Shown one piece after another: positions 1 to 9,599 of a stretch of DNA of 23,263 bases. Location of the stretch: positions 1 through 23,263 of the forward strand of contig QFBU01000021.1 in NCBI GenBank assembly GCA_003265975.1, given 5' to 3'. Position 1 is the first letter of the stretch. The number at the start of each line of letters is the position of its first letter. Under the pieces are notes generated by a model. It was not told the origin of the DNA and made no database searches. It saw only the letters and a list, made by a program, of their open reading frames with translations. A program made the translations under genes and the position numbers. The DNA is from Candidatus Marinamargulisbacteria bacterium SCGC AAA071-K20 (lineage in GTDB: Bacteria > Margulisbacteria > Marinamargulisbacteria > GCA-2716485 > AAA071-K20).

Positions 1-10
1 TTGTGTAGAT

Positions 11-3000
11 TTAACTATGAACTTCTTCCTTAATTTCTTGAGGGTTTTCTTCGATTTGATCGAATGGTTCCGCGTCACTTTCTAGACCTACATTTTTGTA
101 AAATGAAAGACCCGTTCCTGCTGGAATTAAGTTTCCAATAATTACATTTTCTTTTAAACCTTTCATTGGGTCATGCTGACCTTCAATAGCAGCTTTAGTT
201 AAAACACTAGCTGTTTGTTGGAAAGAAGAAGCAGAAACAAAACTTTCAGTACTTAGTGATGCTCTGGTAATTCCTAAAAGAACACGCTTTCCGTCAGCTT
301 TTTCTTTTCCTTCAGCTTCAAGTTTTTTATTTACCATTTTCAAACGCCTACCTTCTATCATTTCATTTAGAAGTAATGAGCTATCACCCATTTCGGTAAT
401 CGTCACTTTTCTTGTCATCTGTCTAACAATAACCTCAATATGCTTGCTGTTGATTTGCACGCCTTGAGAAGTGTAAACTTGCTGAACGCTTTCACTTAGA
501 TATTGCTGTGTATCTTCAATATTTTTTGTGATAGCAATATCATGAGGATTTTTAGAACCAGTATTTAATTGGTCGCCTGTTTTTATTTCTTCCCCACTGC
601 TTATTAGAAGTCTAGAATCTTTTGGAATTTTATATTCCTTCTTAGTACCTTCTTCAGTATTAATAATAACTCTCCAATAATATTGAGTATTCTCAATTTC
701 AACTAAACCATCAAATTCAGAAAGAACGGCTGCATCTTTAGGTTTTCTAGCTTCAAATAACTCCTCAACCTTAGGAAGTCCTTGAACTATATCTTCTGTT
801 TTAGAAACCTGAGAGCTTTCAAGTCTTTCTTTAAGTATGAAATCACCAGCATTAATTTTCTCTTTATCTTTTACAAGAATTCTGTCACCTGGAAGAACTA
901 AATATGCTCTTCCTTGATAAATTTCAACTTCGAAACTACTGTTTTTTTTCCGTTTCTCTGTAATAGCAGGTGGGTTAATCTTAGTGATAACACCACCGAC
1001 TGTAATTGAATCATCATTTATTTGTTCACCGATTAGTCTATCTCCAACTTTAATTGAATCTTTTACATCTGATGAAACTAAAACTTTAATTGAATCTTTA
1101 GGATTATAAATAAATATTTCACCTTCGTTTTGAGCAATTTCTCCAATTACTTTTCCAGATTCAGTTTTGTCAGAAGAAAGATCACAATTAAGTTTGACTA
1201 CACCTTCAATTTTTGAACATCTATAAACATCAAAGGGATCAAAAGCTGCGATTACATCACCTTTACTAATCTTTTGTTTGTCTTTTACAAGTAATTGGCC
1301 CAGTTCAGGAATTAAATATTCACGAGTTTTATCTTTAGATGTTAAAACAATATTACCGTTATTTATACAAACCCATCTTGTTCTACCCTCATCATCAATT
1401 TTTCTCATTTCAAGTTTTTTATCAATTTCAATTGTAGCGTCAAAATCAGCTTTAATTTCAACTCTAGATGCTTTTCTTAAATCAACACCACCGGTATGGA
1501 ACGTTCTCATAGTTAACTGCGTTCCAGGCTCGCCAATTGACTGAGCAGCAATTATTCCGACAGCTTCACCAAGATTAATTTCTCTGGTTGTGGCCAAATC
1601 TAAACCATAGCATTTTTGGCATAAACCTTTTTCAGCATTACATTGATATACACTTCGTGTAGATACTTTTTTAATCCCAGCATCCTCAACCTCTTTTGCA
1701 AGTTCACGAGTGATCATATCACCTTCAGAAACAATAATTCTTTTAGAAATTGGGTCCTTAAGCGTTTCAATAGTAAATCTACCTTCAATAATTCCGGATA
1801 ATGGGACTACAGTTTTTAATCCGGATGTAATTGCATAAAGCTCCATCCCTTTATCTGTTCCACAATCCTCAATAGTAATCATCACATCTTGTGCAACATC
1901 AACTAGTCGACGAGTTAAATACCCAGAGTCAGCAGTACGTAAAGCGGTATCAACTAATCCTTTTCTAGCTCCGTACGCAGAAATAAAATACTCTGTTAAT
2001 GAAAGCCCCTCTTTAAAGTTTGATCTAATTGGAATCTCAACTGTTCTACCCTGAGAATCAGACATAAGCCCCCTCATCCCAGCAAGCTGTCTAACTTGAT
2101 CCATATTACCCCTAGCACCAGAGTTAGCCATAATATATACATTATTTAGCTCGCCCATAGCTTCAGTTAAAGCAGATGAAACTTTTTGTGTAGCATTTCT
2201 CCAAACATCATGGCCAAGCAATAATCTATCAGATGCAGATATAGCACCTTTTTTCTCCATTTTCTCTAGTTTTTCAACTTCAAGCCTTGCATCTTCAAGG
2301 ATTTTAGCTTTAGACTCAGGTACAGTTAAGTCATCTATAGAAATTGATAGACCTGAAAGCGTAGAGTGTTTAAATCCAATTGTTTTTAGTCTGTTAATAA
2401 TGTGAGCTGTAACTTCATTTCCATAATCTTTAAACCAATAGTATACAAGTTCATTTAATGATTTTTTCCCAATGACCTCATTAATAAATGGTTCATGCTT
2501 TACATCATTCTCAGTCATAATCTCTCTTACATTTTCATTAAAAATAATTCGACCCATTGTCGTATCAATTTTTAGACCATCAATTCTAACTTTAATATTA
2601 CTTTGTAAGTTTATTGATTTATTTTGGTAAGCTCTCCATGCCTCATTAGTGTCTGAAAAGCAAGCACTGGAGGATTCTTGAACATTAGGATTATTAATAG
2701 TTAAAAAATAAAGCCCAAGAATCATATCCTGTGTAGGAGTAACAATAGATCTTCCGCTTGAAGGGGATAGAATATTATTATTAGCCTGAATTAATAACTT
2801 ACATTCACTTTGTGCTTCTACACTAAGTGGAACGTGTACGGCCATTTGGTCTCCATCAAAGTCAGCATTAAAAGCTGTACAAACTAAAGGATGGATTTGG
2901 ATTGCGGAGCCCTCAACAAGTATTGGTTCAAATGCTTGAATACCAAGCCTATGAAGTGTAGGCGCACGATTGAGAAGAATTGATTGTCCTTTAATAACAC

Positions 3001-4219
3001 CCTCAAGTATTTCCCAAACAACTACATCTCTTTTCTCAATTTTTCTTTTAGCACTTTTTACATTAGAAACAATTCCAAATTCAACAAGTTTTCTAATTAC
3101 AAATGGCTTAAATAACTCAAGTGCCATTTCTTTCGGTAGACCACATTGATGTAATTGTAAATATGGCCCAACAACGATTACAGAACGAGCTGAATAATCA
3201 ACACGCTTACCAAGTAAGTTTTGTCTAAATCGCCCCTGCTTACCTTCTATTATATTCCCAAGAGACTTTAGAGGTCTGCCATTTGATCCGGTTACTGACC
3301 GACCTCTTTTTCCGTTTGAAATGAGGACGTCTACAGCTTCCTGTAACATTCTTTTTTCGTTTCTAACAATCATGTCTGGAGCACCAATATCCATTAAACG
3401 CTTCAGTCTGTTATTTCTATTTACAACACGTCGATAAAGATCATTTAAGTCTGAAGTAGCAAATCTTCCACCTTCAAGTTGAACCATTGGTCTAAGATCT
3501 GGTGGCATAATAGGTACAACATCAAGAACTAACCATTCTGGTCTGTTTCCAGATTTAAAAATAGCTTCAATCACTCTCAATCTTTTTGTTACCTTGATTC
3601 TCTTTTGACCTTTTACTTCAAACATTTCTTTACGAAGTTTTTTAATTAACTTATCAAGATTTATTTTAGTAAGAATTGATTTAATAGCAGAAGCACCAAT
3701 TTCAATAGATACTTTATCTCCATATTTTTCTTTAATTTCAAAATAATCAGATGTAGATACTATCTGGTTTACTTTAAATTCTTTAACAGAATCTTCAAGG
3801 TCAGTTACAATATAAGAATCATAATATATAACTTCTTCAAGACTTCTTGTTGTCATATCTAAAATGAGTCCAAGGTAACCAGGTATACCTTTAAGAAACC
3901 ATATATGAGTAACAGGTGCTGCTAGTTCGAGATGCCCCATACGCTCACGTCTAACTTTTGAGTGAGTAACTTCAACACCACAACGTTCACAAACAATTCC
4001 TCTATATCTTACTCTTCTATATTTTCCACAAGAACATTCCCAATCTTTAACAGGACCAAATATCTTTTCACAGAAAAGTCCTTTTCTTTCAGGCTTAAAA
4101 GTACGGTAGTTAATCGTTTCTGGTTTTTCAACTTCACCATACGACCAAAAACGTATTCTATCTGGAGAAGCTAATCCAATCTGTAGCGATTCAAAATCTA
4201 TAGTATTTTCCAATAACAT
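11..4219 (-). CDS. rpoC: DNA-directed RNA polymerase beta' subunit
   Basis: Catalytic large subunit of RNA polymerase, 1402 aa and undivided. The N-terminal zinc ribbon uses C62, C64, C77 and C80. The Mg-binding active-site motif NADFDGDQ lies at 451-458, with D453, D455 and D457 as ligands. The second zinc site is C786, C860, C867 and C870. The trigger-loop sequence around 890-911 ends in MRTFHTGG and resumes near 1143 at DIVQGLPK. The roughly 230 residues between look like the sandwich-barrel-hybrid insertion (SI3 type) known from E. coli-like beta' subunits. The chain ends with the usual C-terminal helices (LLGITRASL, GLKENVIIG). The ATG start is preceded by AAAGGAG at good spacing. It lies 12 nt after rpoB and is surely co-transcribed with it. 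Its downstream terminator falls outside the window. Confidence 0.99.
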   Translation of the reverse strand: MLLENTIDFESLQIGLASPDRIRFWSYGEVEKPETINYRTFKPERKGLFCEKIFGPVKDWECSCGKYRRVRYRGIVCERCGVEVTHSKVRRERMGHLELAAPVTHIWFLKGIPGYLGLILDMTTRSLEEVIYYDSYIVTDLEDSVKEFKVNQIVSTSDYFEIKEKYGDKVSIEIGASAIKSILTKINLDKLIKKLRKEMFEVKGQKRIKVTKRLRVIEAIFKSGNRPEWLVLDVVPIMPPDLRPMVQLEGGRFATSDLNDLYRRVVNRNNRLKRLMDIGAPDMIVRNEKRMLQEAVDVLISNGKRGRSVTGSNGRPLKSLGNIIEGKQGRFRQNLLGKRVDYSARSVIVVGPYLQLHQCGLPKEMALELFKPFVIRKLVEFGIVSNVKSAKRKIEKRDVVVWEILEGVIKGQSILLNRAPTLHRLGIQAFEPILVEGSAIQIHPLVCTAFNADFDGDQMAVHVPLSVEAQSECKLLIQANNNILSPSSGRSIVTPTQDMILGLYFLTINNPNVQESSSACFSDTNEAWRAYQNKSINLQSNIKVRIDGLKIDTTMGRIIFNENVREIMTENDVKHEPFINEVIGKKSLNELVYYWFKDYGNEVTAHIINRLKTIGFKHSTLSGLSISIDDLTVPESKAKILEDARLEVEKLEKMEKKGAISASDRLLLGHDVWRNATQKVSSALTEAMGELNNVYIMANSGARGNMDQVRQLAGMRGLMSDSQGRTVEIPIRSNFKEGLSLTEYFISAYGARKGLVDTALRTADSGYLTRRLVDVAQDVMITIEDCGTDKGMELYAITSGLKTVVPLSGIIEGRFTIETLKDPISKRIIVSEGDMITRELAKEVEDAGIKKVSTRSVYQCNAEKGLCQKCYGLDLATTREINLGEAVGIIAAQSIGEPGTQLTMRTFHTGGVDLRKASRVEIKADFDATIEIDKKLEMRKIDDEGRTRWVCINNGNIVLTSKDKTREYLIPELGQLLVKDKQKISKGDVIAAFDPFDVYRCSKIEGVVKLNCDLSSDKTESGKVIGEIAQNEGEIFIYNPKDSIKVLVSSDVKDSIKVGDRLIGEQINDDSITVGGVITKINPPAITEKRKKNSSFEVEIYQGRAYLVLPGDRILVKDKEKINAGDFILKERLESSQVSKTEDIVQGLPKVEELFEARKPKDAAVLSEFDGLVEIENTQYYWRVIINTEEGTKKEYKIPKDSRLLISSGEEIKTGDQLNTGSKNPHDIAITKNIEDTQQYLSESVQQVYTSQGVQINSKHIEVIVRQMTRKVTITEMGDSSLLLNEMIEGRRLKMVNKKLEAEGKEKADGKRVLLGITRASLSTESFVSASSFQQTASVLTKAAIEGQHDPMKGLKENVIIGNLIPAGTGLSFYKNVGLESDAEPFDQIEENPQEIKEEVHS

Positions 4220-4231
4220 AACTTACTCCTT

Positions 4232-7200
4232 TTACCGTGTATCTATTTCTGTGCCGTCTGAAGATAAAATTCGAACATCTAGAGCTATGGATCGTAATTC
4301 ACGAAGAAGCACTCTAAATGATTCAGGCGTCCCAGGTTTAACAAGAGACCTACCTTTAATTATTGATTCGTACGCCTTAGCACGACCTGTTAAATCATCT
4401 GATTTAATTGTTAACATCTCTTGTAATGTATGAGCAGCACCATAAGCTTCGAGTGCCCAAACTTCCATCTCTCCAAAACGTTGACCACCGTACTGAGCTT
4501 TACCACCTAAGGGTTGCTGAGTAACTAGCGAATAAGGGCCTGTTGAACGAGCATGTATTTTGTCTTCGACTAAATGGATAAGTTTGAGTACATACATGTA
4601 ACCACAAGCAACTTTTCTTTCGAAAGCCTCCCCAGTACGGCCATCTCTTAAAGCAACTTTTCCATTTGGGGTAATCCATTCGAATCCTTTTTGTTGTGCA
4701 GATTCGAGAAGCTTCGCTTCAACTTTGTCAACGGAAGCAGCATCACCAAAAACTTCATCAAATAATTGAACTTCAAAATTATCACCTAAGATATGCGATG
4801 CCATACCTAATAAAGTTTCAAAGAGTTGTCCAACATTCATACGAGAAGGAACTCCCAGAGGGTTAAGTATGATATCTAAAGCTTGTCCATTTGGCATAAA
4901 AGGCATATCAGCATCAGGTAATATTGTTGAAATAACCCCTTTATTACCGTGGCGTCCAGCCATTTTATCTCCAATTGAGATTTTTCTTAATTGTGCAACA
5001 TACACCCTAACAATACAATTTACACCTGGAGGGAGAGTATCATCGGTTTCTCTAGAGAAAACACGTACCCCAATAACTTTACCACCTTCCCCAGAAGTAA
5101 TCTTAAGAGATGTGTCTTTCATATCTCTTGCCTTATCACCAAAAATGGCTCTAAGAAGTTTTTCTTCAGCAGGAGGCTCAGATTCACCCTTAGGGGTTAC
5201 TTTTCCAACCAGGATATTTCCAGATTTTACGGATGCTCCAAGTCTGATAACTCCATTTTCATCTAAATCATTTAAAGATTCTTCAGAAACATTTGGAATT
5301 TCACGAGTAATTTCCTCAACACCAAGCTTTGTAGTTCTTACATCAACTTCATATTTATGAATATGAATAGATGAAAAAACATCATCACGAACTAATCGTT
5401 CAGATATAATAATGGCATCTTCAAAGTTATATCCCTCCCAAGGAAGGAACGCAACTAAAACATTTCGCCCTAGAGAAAGCTCACCTCTACAGGTTGAAGA
5501 CCCATCAGCGAGGACCTGACCTTCTTTCACTTTATCCCCTTCCCTAACAATAGGGCGTTGATTTTTGGCAGTATTTTGGTTAGATCTAAAATATTTTACT
5601 AAATCGTAAACATCTTCAGTTTTAGAGCCTGTTTTAACAGTAATTTGATCTCCAGTAACTTTTTTAACTTCACCATCTTTGTTGGCTAGTAACAAACTAG
5701 ATGAGTCTCTTGCAACAATTCTCTCAATACCTGTACCGACATATGGGGCTTCAGCATTCATTAACGGAACAGCTTGACGTTGCATATTAGCACCCATCAA
5801 GGCTCTGTTTGCATCATCATGCTCAAGGAATGGTATGAGTCCACAAGAAACACCAACTAATTGCTTTGGCGAAACACCAATCAACTCAATTTTTTCTCTA
5901 TCAACAAGATTAAATTGTCTATTATGACGAGCAATAACAAGTTTGTTTTTAAACTTTCCATTCTCTACCCTGGCATCCCAAGGCGCTATATGAAACTTAT
6001 CTTCTACATCAGCTGTTAAATATTCTAGCTTAGTAGAGATAGAACCTTTACTAACTTTATAATAAGGAGTTTCAATAAATCCATACTGGTTTACCCTAGC
6101 AAAAGTAGCAAGTGGTCCAATTAGACCAGCATTTGGTCCCTCAGGAGTTTCAATTGGACAAATTCGGCCATAATGTGAGGGATGAATATCACGAACCTCA
6201 AAACCAGCTCTTTCTTTTGTAAGCCCGCCTGGCCCTAAGGCACTGAGACGTCTTTTATGAGCAATTTCCGCAAGAGGATTTGTCTGATCCATAAATTGAG
6301 ACAACTGTGAACTTCCAAAGAATTCTCTCATTACAGCGACTAATGGTTTAATATTAATTAATGTTTGAGGAACAATTTTATCATTAGCCTTTAAAGCCAT
6401 TTGCTCTTTAATAAGTCTCTCTAGTCTAGCTAATCCAATTCGGAACTGCTTTTGAAGTTGCTCACCAACACTTCTAATTCTTCTATTTCCTAAATGATCG
6501 ATATCGTCAGTTGAACCATTACCTTTAATGATGTCTATTAATAAATTTGCTGTCGCAAAAATATCATCACTGGTAAGAACAACAGTATTCTCATCTGTTT
6601 TAAGCTCTAATCTTTGGTTAACTCTGTATCTACCAACATCACTAAGATCATATTTGGCTTCGTCAAAAAACAAATTATTTAAAAGTGTTTTAGCACCTTC
6701 AATAGTTACAGGGTCTCCTGGACGAATTTTTTTATGAATATCAAGTAGACACTCATCAGTAGTTGATATTGGAAACTTTTCAATTGTTCGGCCAATAAAT
6801 TCCTTATTGTTAAATCTTTCTAATAAGTCTTCATTACTATATCCAAGTGCCCCAATAAAGGTTGTTAATGGTAATTTTTTTAATTTGTTAATATTTACAA
6901 ACAAAATATCGTCTTTGTCTGTTTCAATTTCTAACCAAGCACCTCTATTTGGAATGATTGTAGCAATAAACATCATTCTATCAGGAGTAAGCGATGGCTT
7001 TTTTCTAAAGTACACGCCAGGAGAACGAACGAATTGACTTACGACAACCCTTTCAGCTCCATTAATAAGAAACGTTCCAGCGTCAGACATAAGAGGCATT
7101 TCACTCATGAAAACCTCTTGTTCAACAACTTCTTCAGTCTCTTTATTAACAAGACGAACAGGAACTCTTAATGCGGTTGAATATGTAATTTCAAAATTTT

Positions 7201-7438
7201 GACATTCTTCAAAAGAATGTTCAGGCTTGTCAAAGGTATACCCTTCATCAAATTCCAAACTAAGTTTTCCATTGTATGAAACAATTGGAGAAACCTGCTT
7301 TAACTCTTCTTTGACCCCTATTTCTAAAAATCTTCTAAATGAGTTGCGCTGTATAGCTACCAAATTTGGTGGATCCAAATTATCATTATTTACTTCTGGG
7401 TTTAATCTAATTCTTTTTCTTGGCTTAACGGCTACCAC
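4232..7438 (-). CDS. rpoB: DNA-directed RNA polymerase beta subunit
   Basis: RNA polymerase beta subunit, 1068 aa. This is well short of the E. coli protein (1342 aa) and indicates that both E. coli lineage insertions are absent. The rifampicin-pocket segment lies at about 373-403, with Q381, F382, D384, H394, R397 and S399 matching the wild-type E. coli residues Q513, F514, D516, H526, R529 and S531. A390 sits where E. coli has S522. The C-terminal region contains the conserved GGKAQYGGQRFGEMEVWALE block. The start is GTG, six nt after the Shine-Dalgarno sequence GAGGTG (7445-7450); a start further upstream would not fit the family. Sequence around DHLGNRRIRSVGE is cyanobacteria-like. It sits 78 nt downstream of rplL, with a hairpin in between, and immediately precedes rpoC. 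Confidence 0.99.
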   Translation of the reverse strand: MVAVKPRKRIRLNPEVNNDNLDPPNLVAIQRNSFRRFLEIGVKEELKQVSPIVSYNGKLSLEFDEGYTFDKPEHSFEECQNFEITYSTALRVPVRLVNKETEEVVEQEVFMSEMPLMSDAGTFLINGAERVVVSQFVRSPGVYFRKKPSLTPDRMMFIATIIPNRGAWLEIETDKDDILFVNINKLKKLPLTTFIGALGYSNEDLLERFNNKEFIGRTIEKFPISTTDECLLDIHKKIRPGDPVTIEGAKTLLNNLFFDEAKYDLSDVGRYRVNQRLELKTDENTVVLTSDDIFATANLLIDIIKGNGSTDDIDHLGNRRIRSVGEQLQKQFRIGLARLERLIKEQMALKANDKIVPQTLINIKPLVAVMREFFGSSQLSQFMDQTNPLAEIAHKRRLSALGPGGLTKERAGFEVRDIHPSHYGRICPIETPEGPNAGLIGPLATFARVNQYGFIETPYYKVSKGSISTKLEYLTADVEDKFHIAPWDARVENGKFKNKLVIARHNRQFNLVDREKIELIGVSPKQLVGVSCGLIPFLEHDDANRALMGANMQRQAVPLMNAEAPYVGTGIERIVARDSSSLLLANKDGEVKKVTGDQITVKTGSKTEDVYDLVKYFRSNQNTAKNQRPIVREGDKVKEGQVLADGSSTCRGELSLGRNVLVAFLPWEGYNFEDAIIISERLVRDDVFSSIHIHKYEVDVRTTKLGVEEITREIPNVSEESLNDLDENGVIRLGASVKSGNILVGKVTPKGESEPPAEEKLLRAIFGDKARDMKDTSLKITSGEGGKVIGVRVFSRETDDTLPPGVNCIVRVYVAQLRKISIGDKMAGRHGNKGVISTILPDADMPFMPNGQALDIILNPLGVPSRMNVGQLFETLLGMASHILGDNFEVQLFDEVFGDAASVDKVEAKLLESAQQKGFEWITPNGKVALRDGRTGEAFERKVACGYMYVLKLIHLVEDKIHARSTGPYSLVTQQPLGGKAQYGGQRFGEMEVWALEAYGAAHTLQEMLTIKSDDLTGRAKAYESIIKGRSLVKPGTPESFRVLLRELRSIALDVRILSSDGTEIDTR

Positions 7439-7459
7439 TTAGCTCACCTCAATCAATAA

Positions 7460-7504
7460 AATTCTGACCCTAAAACAGAGGAACCTATTTCAGTGGTCAG
7501 AATT
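7460..7504 (-). promoter_or_regulatory. Hairpin between rplL and rpoB (attenuator or processing site)
   Basis: A perfect 10-bp inverted repeat, AATTCTGACC at 7495-7504 read on the minus strand paired with 7460-7469, encloses a 25-nt loop in the rplL-rpoB gap. On the minus strand it is followed by the weak T-rich stretch TTTATTGATT and then the rpoB Shine-Dalgarno. In E. coli the same junction carries a partial terminator and an RNase III site that set the ratio of ribosomal protein to polymerase synthesis. A similar role here is inferred from position and structure. The T-tract is too broken for a strong terminator. Confidence 0.55.
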
Positions 7505-7516
7505 ATATTTTTAATA

Positions 7517-7930
7517 TTATTTGATTTCTACTTGTGCACCTTGTTCTTCAAGTTGCTTCTTGATACTCTCAGCTTCTTCTTTTTCAATACCTTCTTTAAT
7601 TGCTTTAGGTACATTGTCTACAACATCCTTAGCTTCTTTAAGTCCTAAACCAGTAATTTCTCTTACTGCTTTTAAAACTTGAATTTTCTTATCTCCAGCG
7701 CCGGTAATTATTACAGACACTGTAGAAGGACCTGCGTCAGCATCGTCATCAGAAGCGCTTCCAGCAGCAACAGCTACTGGTGCAGCAGCAACTACACCGA
7801 ATTTATCTTCTAAAACTTTAACAAGTTTAGATAATTCTAGTACAGTCATACCTTCAATACTTTCGATAATTTTTTTTGATTCTTCAGAAACCTCTGGTGC
7901 CGCTTCTTTTTTTTCAGTTACTTCAGTCAT
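7517..7930 (-). CDS. rplL: 50S ribosomal protein L7/L12
   Basis: Stalk protein of the large subunit, which recruits translational GTPases; 137 aa, slightly longer than the usual 120-130. A charged lead-in of about 15 residues precedes the dimerisation domain (roughly 18-45). Then comes the Ala/Gly/Val-rich hinge (about 48-60, with an acidic stretch DDDADAG) and the C-terminal domain with the conserved GAGDKKIQVLKAVREITGLG and LKEAKDVVD segments. The ATG is preceded by a strong GGAGGTGA Shine-Dalgarno, which fits the high expression this stalk protein needs. It lies 14 nt after rplJ, as in most bacteria. The hairpin at 7460-7504 follows it. Confidence 0.98.
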   Translation of the reverse strand: MTEVTEKKEAAPEVSEESKKIIESIEGMTVLELSKLVKVLEDKFGVVAAAPVAVAAGSASDDDADAGPSTVSVIITGAGDKKIQVLKAVREITGLGLKEAKDVVDNVPKAIKEGIEKEEAESIKKQLEEQGAQVEIK

Positions 7931-7944
7931 TTGGTTTCACCTCC

Positions 7945-8469
7945 CTATTGTTTTTTTTCTTGGATTGATCTGAGGACATTGATAAACCCGTTTACTGGAC
8001 TACTTAAGCTTGCTACTAAACCGGTTAATGGTGCTTTAATTTGACCAATCGTTTTAGCAATAAGCTCTTGCTTACTTGGAAGCTTAGATAATTCGGTGAT
8101 GATTTTTATATCAACAAATTGATTATCTAAAATTCCACCTTTAATATCTAAATTTTCATTTTGTTTTGAAAATTTAACTAATATCTTACTTACAGATGAG
8201 GCATCCTTTGATGATGTCACAACCATAGTAGGCCCCTGTAATGCTTCAGAAGGATAATCTAAAGACTTCTCTTTAAACACCATTCTTGTAAGAGTATTTT
8301 TACATACCTTAGCTGTAGCATCATTATCTCTAAGTTGACTTCTTAATTCAGTGATAGTTGTTACGTCTAGACCACGAAAGTCTGCCATAACGATGAATTT
8401 TGATTCATCCACGATCGCTCTGATAGAAGCTAAGCTGTCAACTTTTTCTTGATTAAATGTTTTTCCCAT
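7945..8469 (-). CDS. rplJ: 50S ribosomal protein L10
   Basis: Base of the ribosomal stalk; 174 aa, normal for the family. It binds 23S rRNA through its N-terminal domain (VMADFRGLDVTTITELRSQL, KVCKNTL) and anchors L7/L12 dimers with its C-terminal helix. The ATG overlaps the TAA of rplA by one base (TAATG), with AAGGTGG upstream. Translation is therefore probably coupled to rplA, and there is no room for the long L10-binding leader that controls this gene in E. coli. Autoregulation, if present, must use another site. Confidence 0.98.
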   Translation of the reverse strand: MGKTFNQEKVDSLASIRAIVDESKFIVMADFRGLDVTTITELRSQLRDNDATAKVCKNTLTRMVFKEKSLDYPSEALQGPTMVVTSSKDASSVSKILVKFSKQNENLDIKGGILDNQFVDIKIITELSKLPSKQELIAKTIGQIKAPLTGLVASLSSPVNGFINVLRSIQEKKQ

Positions 8470-9167
8470 TATTTATCCCACCTTACATCACTTGGGTCAA
8501 TAAAAATACCAGGACCCATAGAAGTTGAAACGCTAATTGATTTGATATATGTACCTTTTGTCTTAGCTGGTTTTATTTTGTGCAGGGTATTGTACACTAA
8601 TTCGAAATTTTTAATAAGCATTTCTTTTTCGAAAGACTTTTTTCCAATACTAAGATGAATGATTCCATACTTGTCGTTTCTATATTCGATTTTTCCAGCT
8701 TTAAATTCTTTAACTGCATTTTCGATATCTGGTGTTACTGTTCCACTTTTTGGGTTTGGCATTAATCCTTTAGCTCCAAGAACCTTACCGAGTTGACCAA
8801 CCTTACTCATCATATCAGGACTCGCTATTAATATATCAAAATCAAACCAGCCGCCTTTTATTTTGGCTACAAGATCTTCTCCACCTACATCATCGGCACC
8901 CGCTTTTTTTGCGGCAGCTTCATTCTCACCTTGTGTTATAACGGCAACACGTGTAGTTTTACCTGTTCCATTTGGAAGGACAAGAGTACCTCTTAATTGT
9001 TGATCTGAATGTCTTGGGTCAATCCCTAGTCGAAAGTGAACTTCAACAGATTCGTCAAAAGATGCATAACTCGTTTCTTTTGCAAGTGCAAATGCTTGAT
9101 TTGGGTTAAGCAAAGACTCTCTATTTATTAACTTAGCTTTCTCTATATATTTCTTACCTTTTTTCAT
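8469..9167 (-). CDS. rplA: 50S ribosomal protein L1
   Basis: Large-subunit protein of the L1 stalk near the E site; 232 aa, a typical length. Recognisable family blocks are the N-terminal KKYIEKAKLINR, the segment LRGTLVLPNGTGK, the GAKGLMPNPKSGTVT motif near the middle, and the C-terminal YIKSISVSTSMGPGI. The ATG overlaps the rplK stop by 4 nt (ATGA), so coupled translation is likely. In other bacteria L1 represses its own operon by binding an mRNA mimic of its rRNA site. Only ten nt separate nusG from rplK here, so no such leader is visible. Confidence 0.98.
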   Translation of the reverse strand: MKKGKKYIEKAKLINRESLLNPNQAFALAKETSYASFDESVEVHFRLGIDPRHSDQQLRGTLVLPNGTGKTTRVAVITQGENEAAAKKAGADDVGGEDLVAKIKGGWFDFDILIASPDMMSKVGQLGKVLGAKGLMPNPKSGTVTPDIENAVKEFKAGKIEYRNDKYGIIHLSIGKKSFEKEMLIKNFELVYNTLHKIKPAKTKGTYIKSISVSTSMGPGIFIDPSDVRWDK

Positions 9168-9589
9168 CGTCTTACTTTAACTCCCATGCTTCTAGCACTT
9201 CCTTCAATAATTCTACTAGCAGCTTCCTGAGTGTTTGCATTCAGGTCTTCCATTTTTGTCTCAACAATATCGTCTACTTGTTGTTTAGTAAGCGTCCCGA
9301 CAATTTTCGTATTAGGTCTGGGTGATCCACTTTTAATCTTTAAGGCTGCTTTTATAAGTACTGCAACTGGCGGTGTTTTAAGTTTTAGTTCAAAAGATTT
9401 GTCCTTAAAGACATAAATCTCAACGGGAACAATTACGCCCCCTTTATCTTTTGTCATATCATTATAGGCTTTACAGAACTCCATAATGTTTACACCATGC
9501 TGACCAAGTGCTGGTCCAATTGGTGGTGCGGGGGTTGCTTTCCCAGCTTGAATTTGTAATTTAATTACTGTATCTAATTGCTTAGCCAT
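9164..9589 (-). CDS. rplK: 50S ribosomal protein L11
   Basis: Protein of the GTPase-associated centre, bound to 23S rRNA with L10/L12 and needed for RelA activation in organisms that have it; 141 aa, the standard length. The N-terminal domain carries the proline-rich block KATPAPPIGPALGQHGVNIM. The C-terminal RNA-binding domain runs from about residue 72 and ends RSMGVKVRR. GAGGAG sits just upstream of the ATG, overlapping the region of the nusG stop. The gap to nusG is 10 nt, the usual order nusG-rplK-rplA. Confidence 0.99.
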   Translation of the reverse strand: MAKQLDTVIKLQIQAGKATPAPPIGPALGQHGVNIMEFCKAYNDMTKDKGGVIVPVEIYVFKDKSFELKLKTPPVAVLIKAALKIKSGSPRPNTKIVGTLTKQQVDDIVETKMEDLNANTQEAASRIIEGSARSMGVKVRR

Positions 9590-9599
9590 TCGAACTCCT

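Noticed and set aside
4869..5360. A 163-codon plus-strand open frame inside rpoB
   Set aside because: It is antisense to highly conserved RpoB coding sequence, has no Shine-Dalgarno and resembles no protein family; long antisense frames are expected here.
8440..8500. L10-type leader controlling rplJ
   Set aside because: rplJ starts within the rplA stop codon, so there is no untranslated leader.
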